A stretch of 64,000 bases of DNA from Streptomyces sp. 1331.2 (GCF_900199205.1 NZ_OBMJ01000001.1:4157001-4221000); one strand, 5' to 3'; positions 7,981 through 16,675 are shown, numbered from the stretch's first letter. Notes: generated by a model not told the origin, from the sequence alone. A program made the numbers and translations.

Positions 7981-8985
7981 ATGCCCCGTGACCTGCACCC
8001 CCGCCTGCTCCGCGGCTTCGTCGCGACCGCCGAGACCCTGCACTTCGGCCGGGCCGCCGAACGGCTGCACATCGCCCAGCAGGCGCTCAGCCGGGACGTC
8101 CGGGCCCTGGAGAGGCTGCTCGGCGAGGCGCTGTTCACCCGCACCACCCGCAGTGTCGGCCTCACCCCGGCCGGGCAGCGGCTGCTGCCCCGGGTCCGCC
8201 GACTCCTCGCCCTGCACGACGAGATCCTTGCCGAGGCCGCGGCCGGCGCGGCCTCCCGGCCGCTGCTGCTCGACCTCAACAGCGACGTCACCGGCCCGGA
8301 CCTCACCGCCGACCGGGTGCTCGAACGGGCCCGCGCGGCCTGGCCGGAGGGCGAGCTGCTGGCCCGCTTCCACGGCGGTCTGGCCGCGGCCGCCGTCGAA
8401 CTGCTGGCCCACCGGCTGGACGCCTCCTTCGGCCGCTTCGCCGGGCTGCCCGCGCCTGTGCGTGGCCAACTCGTCCAGCTGCCGGTGCGGTTGGAGCAGA
8501 TGTCGGTGATGATGGCGGACACCCACCCGCTGGCCGGCCGCCCGGCGCTGCGCCTGGCCGAACTCGTCGGGCACCCCGTCGACATCTGCGCGGGCAACCC
8601 GGCCACCACCGAGTGGGCCGACCTCGGTGCCCGGCTGCTGCGCGAGCACGGCCTGACGGCGGCGGACCCGTACGTCCCGCCGGTGGGCGTGGACGAGACG
8701 GCCCGCTACCTCGCCCGGCACGGCGACCCGATGCTGACCACGGTCGGCGGGCCGAGGATTCCGGGCACGGTGAACCTGCCGCTGGTGGAGCCGGTGCCGC
8801 TGAGCCTGGTCAGCCTGGTGCACCGGCCCGGCGAACGGCACCCGGGGCTGCGCGCGCTGGCCGACGCGGCGGGTGTGCTGGGCGCGGCCGAGGGCTGGCT
8901 GCGCCGCCCGCCGGGCAGTTGGCTGCCGGAGGCCGATGCGGCGCTGCTCCCGACGGGGGTGCGCCCGGCGGGCACGGCGGCGTAG
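7981..8985 (+). CDS. LysR family transcriptional regulator
   Basis: A 334-residue LTTR. The N-terminal winged helix (about 1-60) is typical: MPRDLHPRLLRGFVATAETLHFGRAAERLHIAQQALSRDVR ... with LSRDVRALERLLGEALFTRT. An effector-binding domain follows. The ATG at 7981 is chosen because it puts the HTH at the family-standard distance from the start; a longer in-frame start at 7870 would run through the divergent promoter. It likely controls the adjacent MFS pump and itself. Inducer unknown. Confidence 0.92.
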   Translation: MPRDLHPRLLRGFVATAETLHFGRAAERLHIAQQALSRDVRALERLLGEALFTRTTRSVGLTPAGQRLLPRVRRLLALHDEILAEAAAGAASRPLLLDLNSDVTGPDLTADRVLERARAAWPEGELLARFHGGLAAAAVELLAHRLDASFGRFAGLPAPVRGQLVQLPVRLEQMSVMMADTHPLAGRPALRLAELVGHPVDICAGNPATTEWADLGARLLREHGLTAADPYVPPVGVDETARYLARHGDPMLTTVGGPRIPGTVNLPLVEPVPLSLVSLVHRPGERHPGLRALADAAGVLGAAEGWLRRPPGSWLPEADAALLPTGVRPAGTAA

Positions 8986-9005
8986 CGGGAGCGGGTTGAA
9001 CGAAA

Positions 9006-9038
9006 CCGCCCCTGCCCCGGGGGGATGGGCAGGAGCGG
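9006..9038. terminator. Hairpin between convergent lysR and yceI genes
   Basis: CCGCCCCTGCCC (9006-9017) pairs with GGGCAGGAGCGG (9027-9038), one mismatch, 9-nt loop. It is placed 20 bp after the lysR stop and 43 bp before the end of the minus-strand YceI gene. Confidence 0.7.
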
Positions 9039-9080
9039 TGCTCGTGGGGGCGGGCCGGGCCCGCCCGGCGGGCTGCCGGG

Positions 9081-9698
9081 TCAGGCGGCCTTGACGGCGG
9101 AGATGTCGAAGCTGAGCTTGACCTTCTCGCCGATCAGCACGCCGCCGGTCTCCAGCGACGCGTTGTAGGTCAGGCCGAAGGCGGTGCGGTCGACGACCGT
9201 GCTGCCCTCGAAGCCGACCCGCTCGGCGCCGTAGGCGTCGGTGGCGCTGCCGGTGTACTCCAGGTCCAGGACGACCGGGCGGGTGGTGTCCTTGATGGTG
9301 AGCTCGCCGGTCATCCGGTAGGTGTCGTCGCCGAGCTGCTCGGTGGAAGTGCTGCGGAAGCGGATCTCCGGGTAGCTGTCCGCGGCGAAGAAGTCGCCGG
9401 TGCGCAGGTGCTCGTCGCGCTGGGCCTGGTTGGTGTCGATGCTCGCGACCTTGATCACCAGCTCGGCCGAGGAGTTGTGCGGCGTGGTGCCGTCCAGGTG
9501 CAGCTTGCCGTCGTACTCGGTGAAGCGGCCCTTGACGTTCGTCACCATCGCGTGGCGGACCGAGAAGCCGATCTCGCTGTGCATGGCGTCGATCGTCCAG
9601 TCGCCGGTCAGGTGCGACAGGTCCGGGCCGGCCGGGGTCTGGACGGCGACGGCGGTGGCGGTCTCGGTGGTGGTCTTGGTGCGGTTGAACAGGCCCAT
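9081..9698 (-). CDS. YceI family lipid-binding protein
   Basis: A 205-residue YceI-domain protein. The conserved start of the fold, LTGDWTIDAMHSEIGFSVRHAMVTNVKGRF (about 30-59), is present, with the PEIRFRST strand and a C-terminal KVKLSFDISAVKA. YceI domains are lipocalin-like barrels binding long isoprenoid or amide lipids. No signal peptide is seen (MGLFNRTKTTT...), so this one is likely cytoplasmic, as in many actinobacteria. Role unknown. Confidence 0.9.
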   Translation of the reverse strand: MGLFNRTKTTTETATAVAVQTPAGPDLSHLTGDWTIDAMHSEIGFSVRHAMVTNVKGRFTEYDGKLHLDGTTPHNSSAELVIKVASIDTNQAQRDEHLRTGDFFAADSYPEIRFRSTSTEQLGDDTYRMTGELTIKDTTRPVVLDLEYTGSATDAYGAERVGFEGSTVVDRTAFGLTYNASLETGGVLIGEKVKLSFDISAVKAA

Positions 9699-9766
9699 GG
9701 CTCCTCCTCGGGTCCAAAGCCATTTGTTTAGGCTTCAACTTCTGGGCTCCAGCGTACGACGCTGTC

Positions 9767-9780
9767 GTTCAAATTTCAAC
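9767..9780. promoter_or_regulatory. Near-perfect palindrome upstream of yceI
   Basis: GTTCAAATTTCAAC is a 14-bp palindrome with one mismatched pair, 69 bp upstream of the YceI start and unusually AT-rich for the region. It is a candidate operator; the binder is unknown. Confidence 0.35.
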
Positions 9781-9830
9781 CACGAACTTCGGGCGTTTCT
9801 TCCGCATTCGCCCGATTGCCTCGCCGGCCG

Positions 9831-9896
9831 GGCCCGACGGCTGGGGCAGCTTGGTCCGACGGCTGGGGCAGCTTGGTCCGACGGCCGGGGCAGGCT
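9831..9896. repeat. Three tandem 22-bp repeats
   Basis: The unit GGTCCGACGGCTGGGGCAGCTT occurs three times in succession; the first copy has one change and the third four. It lies in the 293-bp gap between yceI and the helicase gene. No function is evident. Confidence 0.75.
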
Positions 9897-9991
9897 GGGC
9901 CCCGCAGCCCGGCCCGCTCGGCCCGACGGCCGCTGTCAGACCTCCCGGCTAGGCTGCGAAGGACCGTCGTCACCCGCCCGGAAGGCCCCCG

Positions 9992-12900
9992 ATGTTCGTC
10001 CTGCACGCGCTCTGGCGGGCGGACGGGCAGCTGGCGCTCTGGGCCGAGGACGCCCGCGCCCACCCCGGCGCAGCCGGGCCGCAGCCCGACCGCCCCGCCC
10101 CGCGCGCCCACCCCTACGCCTGCCCGGCCGCAGAGCTGGCCGCGGTGCTCGGCGGCATCGGCCCCGGCCTCGGCTGGCTCGCCGGGCAGGCCCCTGAGCG
10201 CTGGGCCACCCTGCTGCTGCCCACCGTCGGCGCCGCCCCCGCGCCCTCGCCCGACCTGCCGGTCACCCCGCCGCGCGGCGGCGCCGTGCTCGCCCCCTGG
10301 CGGGTGCCGGCGCTGCTCTTCGACGCCGGGGCCGCCGCCCAACTGCTCGGCGAGGTCTTCGACCCGCAGTGGGCCGTCACCGGCACCGACCTGCCCGGCA
10401 CCGGGCGGGTCGAGGTCGTCCACGGCCCCTCGCTGCGCTGGCTCACCGGGGTGCACGACCTCGCCTGGCGGACCGTCGGGCGCGGCCGGGTGCTGCCGGT
10501 GCCGGTCCTGGCCGACGCCCGCCCGCAGGCCCGCTGGCGGCCCGATCCGACGCCGGCCGGCCGCCGCGAGGCCGCCGCCCTGGCCGCAGGCTGCCCGCCC
10601 GTCCTGCTCGGGGAGTGGCCGCACGGCGCCGGCACCGGGGAGGCACTGCTGGACAGCGCGCTGGAGGCGCTGGTGGACGCCGAGGCCCGCGCCGCCCTCG
10701 CCCACCGGCGCTCCCCCTTCCCGGAGCCGGGCGAGACCGTCACCGAGCGGTGGCTGTACGCCCTGGCCACCCCCGACGGCGCGCTCGACGGCCTCCCGCC
10801 CGCCGACTCCGGCTCCGACGGCTCCGACGGCTCCGACGGCTCCGCAGAGTTCGCCGAGTTCGCCGAGCTGCGCCGCCGGGTCGCCGCCTGGTACGCCGCC
10901 GCCGAGCCCGCCGACCCCGCGCTGCGGCTCTGCTTCCGCCTGGTCGAGCCGCTCGGCCCCGATCCCGACGACCCCGAGGGCCGCCCCTCCGACGACGCCT
11001 GGCAGCTGGAGTTCCTGCTCCAGGCCGTGGACGAGCCGTCCCTGCTGATCCGCGCCGCCGAGCTGCACGAGGGCGGCGCCGGGTACGCCGCCCTCGCCCG
11101 CAAGACGGGCGACCCCGCCGTCGGCCCGGCCGCCGACCCCGTCGCCGTCCTGGTCGCCCAACTCGCCCGGGCCGCCCACCGCTGGCCCGACCTGGACGGG
11201 CTGCGCCACCGCTCCCGCCCGTCCGCCCTGCCGCTCGACCGGGCGGGCGCGCTGGACTTCCTGCGCACCGCCGCACCCGCCCTCGCCGAGGACGGCTTCG
11301 GCGTGCTGCTGCCCGCCTGGTGGCGCCGCCGCCCCCGGCTCGGGCTCGCCCTGCGCGCCACCACCCCGCCCGCGCCCGGCTCGCTCGCGACCACCAGCCA
11401 GGTGGACCGGGACGCCGTGGTCGCCTTCCGCTGGCAGGCCGCGCTCGGCCCGGACGGCGCACCGCTCACCGAACAGGAGCTGGCCGAACTGGCCGCCGCC
11501 AAGCAGGGGTTGGTCCGGGTCCGGGGTGCCTGGCTGGAGGCCGACCCGGCGCAGATCGCCGCCGCGCTCGCCTTCCTCGCCGACCGGCGCGACGGCGTCC
11601 TGGCCGCCGCCGACCTGCTGCGGCTCGCCCTCGACCCGCAGGCCACGGTCGCCGGGCTGCCCGTCACCTCGGTCCGCGCGGACGGCCCCCTCGGCGACCT
11701 GCTCGCCGGGCGCGCCGACGCCGCCCCCGCCCCGGTGCTGCCCCCGGACTTCCGGGCCGTGCTGCGCCCGTACCAGGAGCGCGGGCTGGCCTGGCTGCGG
11801 ACGATGTCCGGGCTCGGCCTCGGCGCCGTCCTGGCCGACGACATGGGCCTCGGCAAGACCGTCCAGACCCTCGCCCTACTGGCCGCCGAACAGGCCGAGG
11901 CCGCCGGGAGGACCGCGCAGGCCGATACCGCCGAGGGCGCCCCCGGCCCGACCCTCCTGGTCTGCCCGATGTCCCTGGTCGGCAACTGGCAGCGCGAGGC
12001 CGAGCGCTTCGCCCCCGCCCTGCGGCGCTACGTCCACCACGGCTCCGGCCGCCTCGGCGCCGATCGACTCGCCGAAGCCGTACGGGGAGCGGACCTGGTC
12101 ATCACCACCTACGGGCTGGTCCAGCGCGACCTCACCGCCCTGCGCACGATCCGCTGGCGCCGGGTGGTCGCCGACGAGGCCCAGCACATCAAGAACACCG
12201 GCACCGCGCAGTCCCGGGCGATCCGCGCCCTGCCCGTCACCCGCCACCGGATCGCGCTGACCGGCACCCCGGTGGAGAACCGGCTCTCCGAACTGCACGC
12301 CGTCCTGGACTTCGCCAACCCCGGCCTGCTCGGCCCGGCCGAACGCTTCAAGGAGCGCTACGCCATCCCGGTCGAACTGCACCGCAGCCCCGAGCGCACC
12401 GCCGAACTCCGGCGCCGCACCGCGCCGTTCGTGCTGCGCCGGCTCAAGTCCGACCCGGTGGTGGCCGCCGAGCTGCCCGCCAAGCAGGAGATGACCGTCT
12501 GGTGCAACCTCACCGCCGAACAGGCCGGCCTCTACCAGGCGGTGGTCGCCGACCTGCTGCGGCGGGTCGAGGGGATCAAGGGGGTGGAGCGGCGCGGCAC
12601 GGTGCTGGCCGCGATCGGCAAGCTCAAGCAGGTCTGCAACCACCCGGCCCAACTGCTGCACGACGGCTCGGCGTTGGGGGAGCGCTCGGGCAAGGTCGCC
12701 CGGCTGGCCGAGCTGCTGGAGGAGGCGCTGGCCGAGGGGGATCGCACGCTGGTCTTCACCCAGTACGCCGAGTTCGGCACGATGCTCCGCCCGTACCTGG
12801 AGCGCCGGCTCGGCGAGGACGTGCTCTACCTGCACGGCGGCCTGTCCCGGGCGCGCCGCGAGGAGCTGGTCGAACGCTTCCAAAGCCCGGACGGCCCAAG

Positions 12901-13237
12901 AGTGTTCCTGCTCTCGCTGCGGGCCGGCGGCACCGGCCTCAACCTGACCGCCGCCAACCAGGTGATCCACCTGGACCGCTGGTGGAACCCCGCGGTCGAG
13001 GAGCAGGCCACCGACCGCGCCTTCCGGATCGGCCAGCGCAGGGACGTCCAGGTCCGCCGACTGGTCTGCGTCGGCACTGTCGAGGAGCGCATCGACGAAC
13101 TCCTCGCCGCCAAGCGCTCCTTGGCCGAGACGGTGGTGGGGGAGGGCGAGCACTGGCTCACCGACCTCCCGCTGGGGGCGCTGCGCGAACTGGTCGCCCT
13201 CACCCGGGAGGACGCCGTTGCGGAGGAGGACGCGTGA
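9992..13237 (+). CDS. SNF2-family DEAD/DEAH-type helicase
   Basis: A 1081-residue ATP-dependent DNA translocase of the bacterial Swi2/Snf2 type. An N-terminal ~580-residue region matches the SNF2-associated accessory domain that accompanies these proteins in actinobacteria. The motor follows: Walker A DDMGLGKT (about residue 614-621), DEAQ box (VVADEAQHIKN, about 728) and LTGTPVENRLSEL. The C-terminal RecA lobe carries LHGGLSRARREELV, SLRAGGTGLNL and the DRAFRIGQ box. A Ser/Asp/Gly run (SGSDGSDGSDGS, about 272) is encoded by a short repeat. The ATG at 9992 follows GGAAGG. The stop overlaps the start of the next small gene (GTGA), showing translational coupling. Confidence 0.95.
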   Translation: MFVLHALWRADGQLALWAEDARAHPGAAGPQPDRPAPRAHPYACPAAELAAVLGGIGPGLGWLAGQAPERWATLLLPTVGAAPAPSPDLPVTPPRGGAVLAPWRVPALLFDAGAAAQLLGEVFDPQWAVTGTDLPGTGRVEVVHGPSLRWLTGVHDLAWRTVGRGRVLPVPVLADARPQARWRPDPTPAGRREAAALAAGCPPVLLGEWPHGAGTGEALLDSALEALVDAEARAALAHRRSPFPEPGETVTERWLYALATPDGALDGLPPADSGSDGSDGSDGSAEFAEFAELRRRVAAWYAAAEPADPALRLCFRLVEPLGPDPDDPEGRPSDDAWQLEFLLQAVDEPSLLIRAAELHEGGAGYAALARKTGDPAVGPAADPVAVLVAQLARAAHRWPDLDGLRHRSRPSALPLDRAGALDFLRTAAPALAEDGFGVLLPAWWRRRPRLGLALRATTPPAPGSLATTSQVDRDAVVAFRWQAALGPDGAPLTEQELAELAAAKQGLVRVRGAWLEADPAQIAAALAFLADRRDGVLAAADLLRLALDPQATVAGLPVTSVRADGPLGDLLAGRADAAPAPVLPPDFRAVLRPYQERGLAWLRTMSGLGLGAVLADDMGLGKTVQTLALLAAEQAEAAGRTAQADTAEGAPGPTLLVCPMSLVGNWQREAERFAPALRRYVHHGSGRLGADRLAEAVRGADLVITTYGLVQRDLTALRTIRWRRVVADEAQHIKNTGTAQSRAIRALPVTRHRIALTGTPVENRLSELHAVLDFANPGLLGPAERFKERYAIPVELHRSPERTAELRRRTAPFVLRRLKSDPVVAAELPAKQEMTVWCNLTAEQAGLYQAVVADLLRRVEGIKGVERRGTVLAAIGKLKQVCNHPAQLLHDGSALGERSGKVARLAELLEEALAEGDRTLVFTQYAEFGTMLRPYLERRLGEDVLYLHGGLSRARREELVERFQSPDGPRVFLLSLRAGGTGLNLTAANQVIHLDRWWNPAVEEQATDRAFRIGQRRDVQVRRLVCVGTVEERIDELLAAKRSLAETVVGEGEHWLTDLPLGALRELVALTREDAVAEEDA

Positions 13238-13434
13238 CCGAGCAGCCGACCCCCATGGTCAACGTCGCCGCCTACTGGCGCGGCGACTTCAGCCTGCGCC
13301 CCGCCCCGCCGGCAGGCGAGCCGCCCGAGCCGGACGAACCCTCGCTGCGCCGCCTCGGCCGCTCCGGCATCACCGTCCACGGCCGCGATCTGGCCACCCT
13401 CCTCGCCCCCGCGTACGAGGCCTTCCGCAGCTGA
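13234..13434 (+). CDS. 66-aa protein coupled to the SNF2 helicase
   Basis: The GTG start overlaps the helicase stop by 4 bp (GTGA). The product (VTEQPTPMVNVAAYWRGDFS ...) is 66 residues, acidic and Pro-rich in the middle, ending LLAPAYEAFRS. No known domain is recognised. In related genomes SNF2 genes are often followed by a SWIM zinc-finger gene; this is not that protein, and it has no Cys residues. The overlap makes a role with the helicase plausible (inference). The next gene starts 33 bp later. Confidence 0.7.
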   Translation: MTEQPTPMVNVAAYWRGDFSLRPAPPAGEPPEPDEPSLRRLGRSGITVHGRDLATLLAPAYEAFRS

Positions 13435-13467
13435 GGGGGCGCCACGGCCGTGGGGTAGCGTCCGAGG

Positions 13468-14532
13468 GTGACCGACACCCACGACACCCGGGCCACCGGC
13501 GACCGGCCGATCACTGACCGGCCGGCCGACGACCGGCCGACCGCGACCCGGCCGGCCGCCGACCGTCCGATCGCCGACCGGGCGGCCGACACCGAGCCGA
13601 CCGCGACCCGGCTGGCCGACTTCGAGCAGCACCGGCGGATGGTCTTCGGCATCGCCTACCGGATGCTCGGCAGCGTCGCCGACGCCGAGGACCTGGTCCA
13701 GGACACCTGGCTGCGCTGGAGCGGGGTCGCCGGCCCGGTCGCCAGCCCCGGCGGCTTCCTGGCCCGTACGGTCACCAACCTCGCCCTCAACCGGCTTGAC
13801 TCGGCCGCCGTCCGCCGCGAGTCCTACGTCGGCCCGTGGCTGCCCGAGCCGCTGGTCGCCGAGCCGGACGCGGCCGAGGGCGTCGAGCGCGCCGAGACCG
13901 TCTCGCTCGCGCTGCTGGTGGTGCTGGAGAGCCTGTCCCCGCTGGAGCGGGCGGTGTTCGTCCTCAAGGAGGCCTTCGGCTTCTCCTACCAGGAGATCGC
14001 CGAGGCCCTGGGCCGCACCGAGGCCGCCTGCCGCCAGGTCGGCAGCCGGGCCAGGGCGCACGTGCGCGCCCGCCGCCCCCGCTACGACGCCCCGCCCGAG
14101 CTGCGCCGCCGGGCCACCGACGAGTTCCTGGCGGCCTGCGTCGGCGGCGACCTCAACCGGATGCTCGAACTGCTCGCCCCGTCCGTCACCACCTGGAGCG
14201 ACGGCGGCGGAGTGATCAGCGCCGCACGGCGCCCGGTCACCGGCGCCGTGAACGTGGCCCGCTTCATCCTCGGCGTGCTCCGCCGGCGGGGCGAGGGCGC
14301 CGCCGCCCACCCGGTCCTGGTCAACGGCGAGCCCGGCGTGCTGGTCACCGTGGACGGCGCGGTCGACTCCGTCTCGGTGCTCGACTTCGTGGAGGGCCCG
14401 AACGGCACGCTCCTGATCTCCGCGATCCGCGCCATCCGCAACCCGCAGAAGCTCACCCACCTCACCGCCCCCGCCGACCCCAGCACCCCCGCCGACCCCG
14501 CCGGCCCCGGCGGCGGTGCCGACCGGGCTTGA
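13468..14532 (+). CDS. sigJ: ECF41-type sigma factor with C-terminal SnoaL-like domain (SigJ-like)
   Basis: A 354-residue sigma-70 family protein. After a repetitive N-terminal extension come sigma region 2 (about 52-120: HRRMVFGIAYRMLGSVADAEDLVQDTWLRW), the WLPEP linker motif (about 131-135) and region 4 (about 150-200: LSPLERAVFVLKEAFGFSYQEIAEALGRT). A SnoaL-like domain ends with NPQKLTHL, close to the NPDKL signature of ECF41 proteins, whose C-terminal domain tunes activity in place of a separate anti-sigma. The usual ECF41 partner (a carboxymuconolactone-decarboxylase or oxidoreductase) is not adjacent. The N-terminal repeats (residues 12-51) are not part of the family. GTG start; no better start keeps region 2 intact. 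Confidence 0.88.
   Translation: MTDTHDTRATGDRPITDRPADDRPTATRPAADRPIADRAADTEPTATRLADFEQHRRMVFGIAYRMLGSVADAEDLVQDTWLRWSGVAGPVASPGGFLARTVTNLALNRLDSAAVRRESYVGPWLPEPLVAEPDAAEGVERAETVSLALLVVLESLSPLERAVFVLKEAFGFSYQEIAEALGRTEAACRQVGSRARAHVRARRPRYDAPPELRRRATDEFLAACVGGDLNRMLELLAPSVTTWSDGGGVISAARRPVTGAVNVARFILGVLRRRGEGAAAHPVLVNGEPGVLVTVDGAVDSVSVLDFVEGPNGTLLISAIRAIRNPQKLTHLTAPADPSTPADPAGPGGGADRA
13501..13620 (+). repeat. Four tandem 30-bp repeats encoding the sigma-factor N terminus
   Basis: Four degenerate 30-bp units encode decapeptides DRPITDRPAD, DRPTATRPAA, DRPIADRAAD and TEPTATRLAD. They sit just before sigma region 2 and add a charged, probably unstructured tail. Confidence 0.85.
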
Positions 14533-14566
14533 CCCTCGACCAGGTCGAGCCCGCAGAGTCACCGGC

Positions 14567-15730
14567 ATGGAGAGCGAGCTGCACAGCATCGGCGAGCTGG
14601 CCCGCGCCAGCGGCCTCGGCGTCGGCACCCTGCGCTACTACGACGGCGCCGAGGTGCTCGCCCCCGCCTGGGTCGACCCGCAGACCGGCTACCGCTGGTA
14701 CCGCCCCGACCAGCTCGCCGACGCCCGACTGCTGGCCCGGCTGCGCCGGGTCGGCCTGCCGCTGGCCGGCATCCGCGCCGTGCTCGGCGCCGCGCCCGGC
14801 AGCGGCGAAGCCCGCCGGGTGCTCGACGCGCACCTGCACCGGCTGGAGGACGGCCTCGCCGACGCCCGTCGTGAGCTCTCCCTGATCCACGCGCTGATCG
14901 ACCAGAGGGAGCAACCGATGTCCACCACCCCCGCCGACGTGCGCCGCACCGTCCCCACCGAGGAGCTGGCCGCCGCCCTGGACGCGGTCCGCTTCGCGGT
15001 CTGCGGCGACCCGGAGCTGCCCTCCCTCGCCGGAGTGCTGTTCGAGCCGGACGGCGCGGTGCTGCGCCTGGTCGCCACCGACCGCTACCGGATGGCCCTC
15101 GCCGAGGTCCCCGCCTCCGAGGCGCCCGCCTCCGAGCCGGCGACCCCCGCCGCGCCGGCCTGCGGCGTCATCGTCCCCACCCCCCTGGTGGACGCCGTCC
15201 GCGCCCTGCTCGGCGCGGGTCCGGCCGAGGCCAGGCTCACCCTCGGCGGCGGCCTGTTCCGCTGCGAGATCGGCGACCACCGGATCGAAGGTGCCGCACT
15301 GGACTTCGACTACCCCGACCACCGGGCCCTCACCAGGCTCGAACCACAGCACCGGATCACCCTCGCCGCCGCCGACCTCCGCGCCGCCGTCGAGACCGGC
15401 GCCACCCGCACCCTGCCCTCCGGCCCGCACGGCACCGACTGCGAGGTCACCGTCCTCACCCTCACCGAGGACGGCCGACTGACCGTCGCCGCCGACCCGG
15501 CCCCCGAGGACGGCCGACTGACCGTCGCCGCCGACCCGGCCCCCGAGGACTTCCGACTGGCCGTCAACCGGGACTTCCTGCTCGACGCCCTCGACGCCGG
15601 CCGCCCCGACCGGTCCGACCAGCCCGGCCAGCTCCTGCTCGAACTCGGCGGTCCCATCGCCCCATTGGCCATCCGCACCCCCGGCCGCGCCGGCACCTTC
15701 TCCGTCCTGATGCCCATCCGCCTTCCGTAG
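14567..15730 (+). CDS. MerR regulator fused to DNA polymerase III beta-clamp domains
   Basis: A 387-residue hybrid. Residues 5-75 are a MerR winged helix (HSIGELARASGLGVGTLRYYDGAEVLAP ... GYRWYRPDQLADARLL) with a following coiled coil to about 115. From about 130 the protein matches sliding-clamp DnaN domains 2 and 3: LPSLAGVLFEPDG and LVATDRYRMALAEVP (domain 2), then the DFDYPDHRAL loop, and in domain 3 VNRDFLLDALDAG plus the C-terminal FSVLMPIRLP. Clamp domain 1 is absent, replaced by the HTH and coiled coil. Related proteins are annotated as DNA polymerase III beta family regulators; function is not established. The clamp half may be a dimer or ligand module (inference). ATG at 14567. Confidence 0.85.
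   Translation: MESELHSIGELARASGLGVGTLRYYDGAEVLAPAWVDPQTGYRWYRPDQLADARLLARLRRVGLPLAGIRAVLGAAPGSGEARRVLDAHLHRLEDGLADARRELSLIHALIDQREQPMSTTPADVRRTVPTEELAAALDAVRFAVCGDPELPSLAGVLFEPDGAVLRLVATDRYRMALAEVPASEAPASEPATPAAPACGVIVPTPLVDAVRALLGAGPAEARLTLGGGLFRCEIGDHRIEGAALDFDYPDHRALTRLEPQHRITLAAADLRAAVETGATRTLPSGPHGTDCEVTVLTLTEDGRLTVAADPAPEDGRLTVAADPAPEDFRLAVNRDFLLDALDAGRPDRSDQPGQLLLELGGPIAPLAIRTPGRAGTFSVLMPIRLP
15467..15544 (+). repeat. Exact in-frame 39-bp duplication inside the clamp domain
   Basis: Two consecutive identical 39-bp units (15467-15505 and 15506-15544) encode EDGRLTVAADPAP twice. The duplication lengthens a strand-loop in the second clamp domain by 13 residues and looks recent, as no base differs. 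Confidence 0.9.
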
Positions 15731-15787
15731 AGCCCGCCTTCGGGCCTGCCCTGGATCCCCCCGCCGGCGCCCTGAGAGGATCGCCGG

Positions 15788-16591
15788 ATGAGCCCCGACA
15801 CCGGTCACCCCGCGTCCCAGGTCCAGGTCCCCGCCCCCGGTGGGGGCCGGCTGTGGGCGGAGCGCTCCGGCGCCGGCCGTCCGGTGGTGCTGCTGCACGG
15901 CTCCGGCATGGACTCCCGGCTGTGGGACGCCGTCGTCCCGGCGCTCTCCCGCCACCACGACGTGATCCGCTACGACGCCCGGGGCCTGGGCCGGTCCACC
16001 GACCCGGAGCAGCCGTTCGACGACGTCGAGGACCTGCGCGCGGTGCTGGACCACTTCGGCCTGCCGAGCGCCGCGCTGGTCGGCCTGAGCATGGGCGGGG
16101 AGACCGCCCTGGACTTCGCCCTCGCCCACCCGGGCCGGGTCGACTCCCTCGGGCTGGTCGGCGCCTCGGTCAGCGGCCACGACTGGCCGCCGTCCCCGGA
16201 GACCGCCGCCTACGCGCAGGCCCGCCGGCAGGGCGACGCGGCGGCCCTGGCCGAGCTGGAGCTGTCCGTCTGGGCGGCCATGGGCCGTACCGCGCCGGGC
16301 GGCGAGCTGATCGCGACGATGGTCGCGGAGAACGCGGCCCGCCGCCTGGTCAGCGAGCACTTCCTCGCGGGCGCCCCCGCCAGGCCCGCCGAACCCCGCC
16401 TCGGCGAGGTCACCGCCCCCACCCTGGTCGTCCACGGCGACCGGGACCATCCGGAGATCGCCGCGATCGCCCACCGGCTCGCCGCCGACATCCCCGGCGC
16501 CCACGGCCACCTCGTCCCGGACGCCGACCACTACCTCCCGCTGCGCACCCCCGAACGGCTCACCGACCTGCTCCTCGCCCACCTCCGCTGA
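15788..16591 (+). CDS. Alpha/beta-fold hydrolase
   Basis: A 267-residue esterase/hydrolase-like protein. It has the oxyanion HG motif in VVLLHGSGMDSRLW (about 33-46), the nucleophile elbow GLSMGG (Ser101), the acid in LVVHGDRDHPE and the catalytic His in DADHYLPL near residue 250. No signal peptide, so it is cytoplasmic. The ATG at 15788 has a GAGAGG 6-7 nt upstream. It is separated by 57 bp from the MerR-clamp gene and may be its transcriptional partner, but no operator is evident. Substrate unknown. Confidence 0.9.
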   Translation: MSPDTGHPASQVQVPAPGGGRLWAERSGAGRPVVLLHGSGMDSRLWDAVVPALSRHHDVIRYDARGLGRSTDPEQPFDDVEDLRAVLDHFGLPSAALVGLSMGGETALDFALAHPGRVDSLGLVGASVSGHDWPPSPETAAYAQARRQGDAAALAELELSVWAAMGRTAPGGELIATMVAENAARRLVSEHFLAGAPARPAEPRLGEVTAPTLVVHGDRDHPEIAAIAHRLAADIPGAHGHLVPDADHYLPLRTPERLTDLLLAHLR

Positions 16592-16659
16592 CCGCCCCCG
16601 CCCCACCGCCCCGCCCCACCCTCGCCCAGCCGCGCCGCATTTGCTCCCGCTAGCGCCCT

Positions 16660-16675
16660 GCTTGCATTTGCAAGC
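16660..16675. promoter_or_regulatory. Palindromic operator upstream of XRE regulator
   Basis: GCTTGCA-TT-TGCAAGC has perfect 7-bp arms and lies 22-37 bp upstream of the ATG at 16697. Another GCATTTGC sits at 16638-16645 and a TTGCA at 16682-16686, suggesting a multi-site promoter. Autoregulation by the XRE protein is the simplest reading (inference). Confidence 0.55.
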
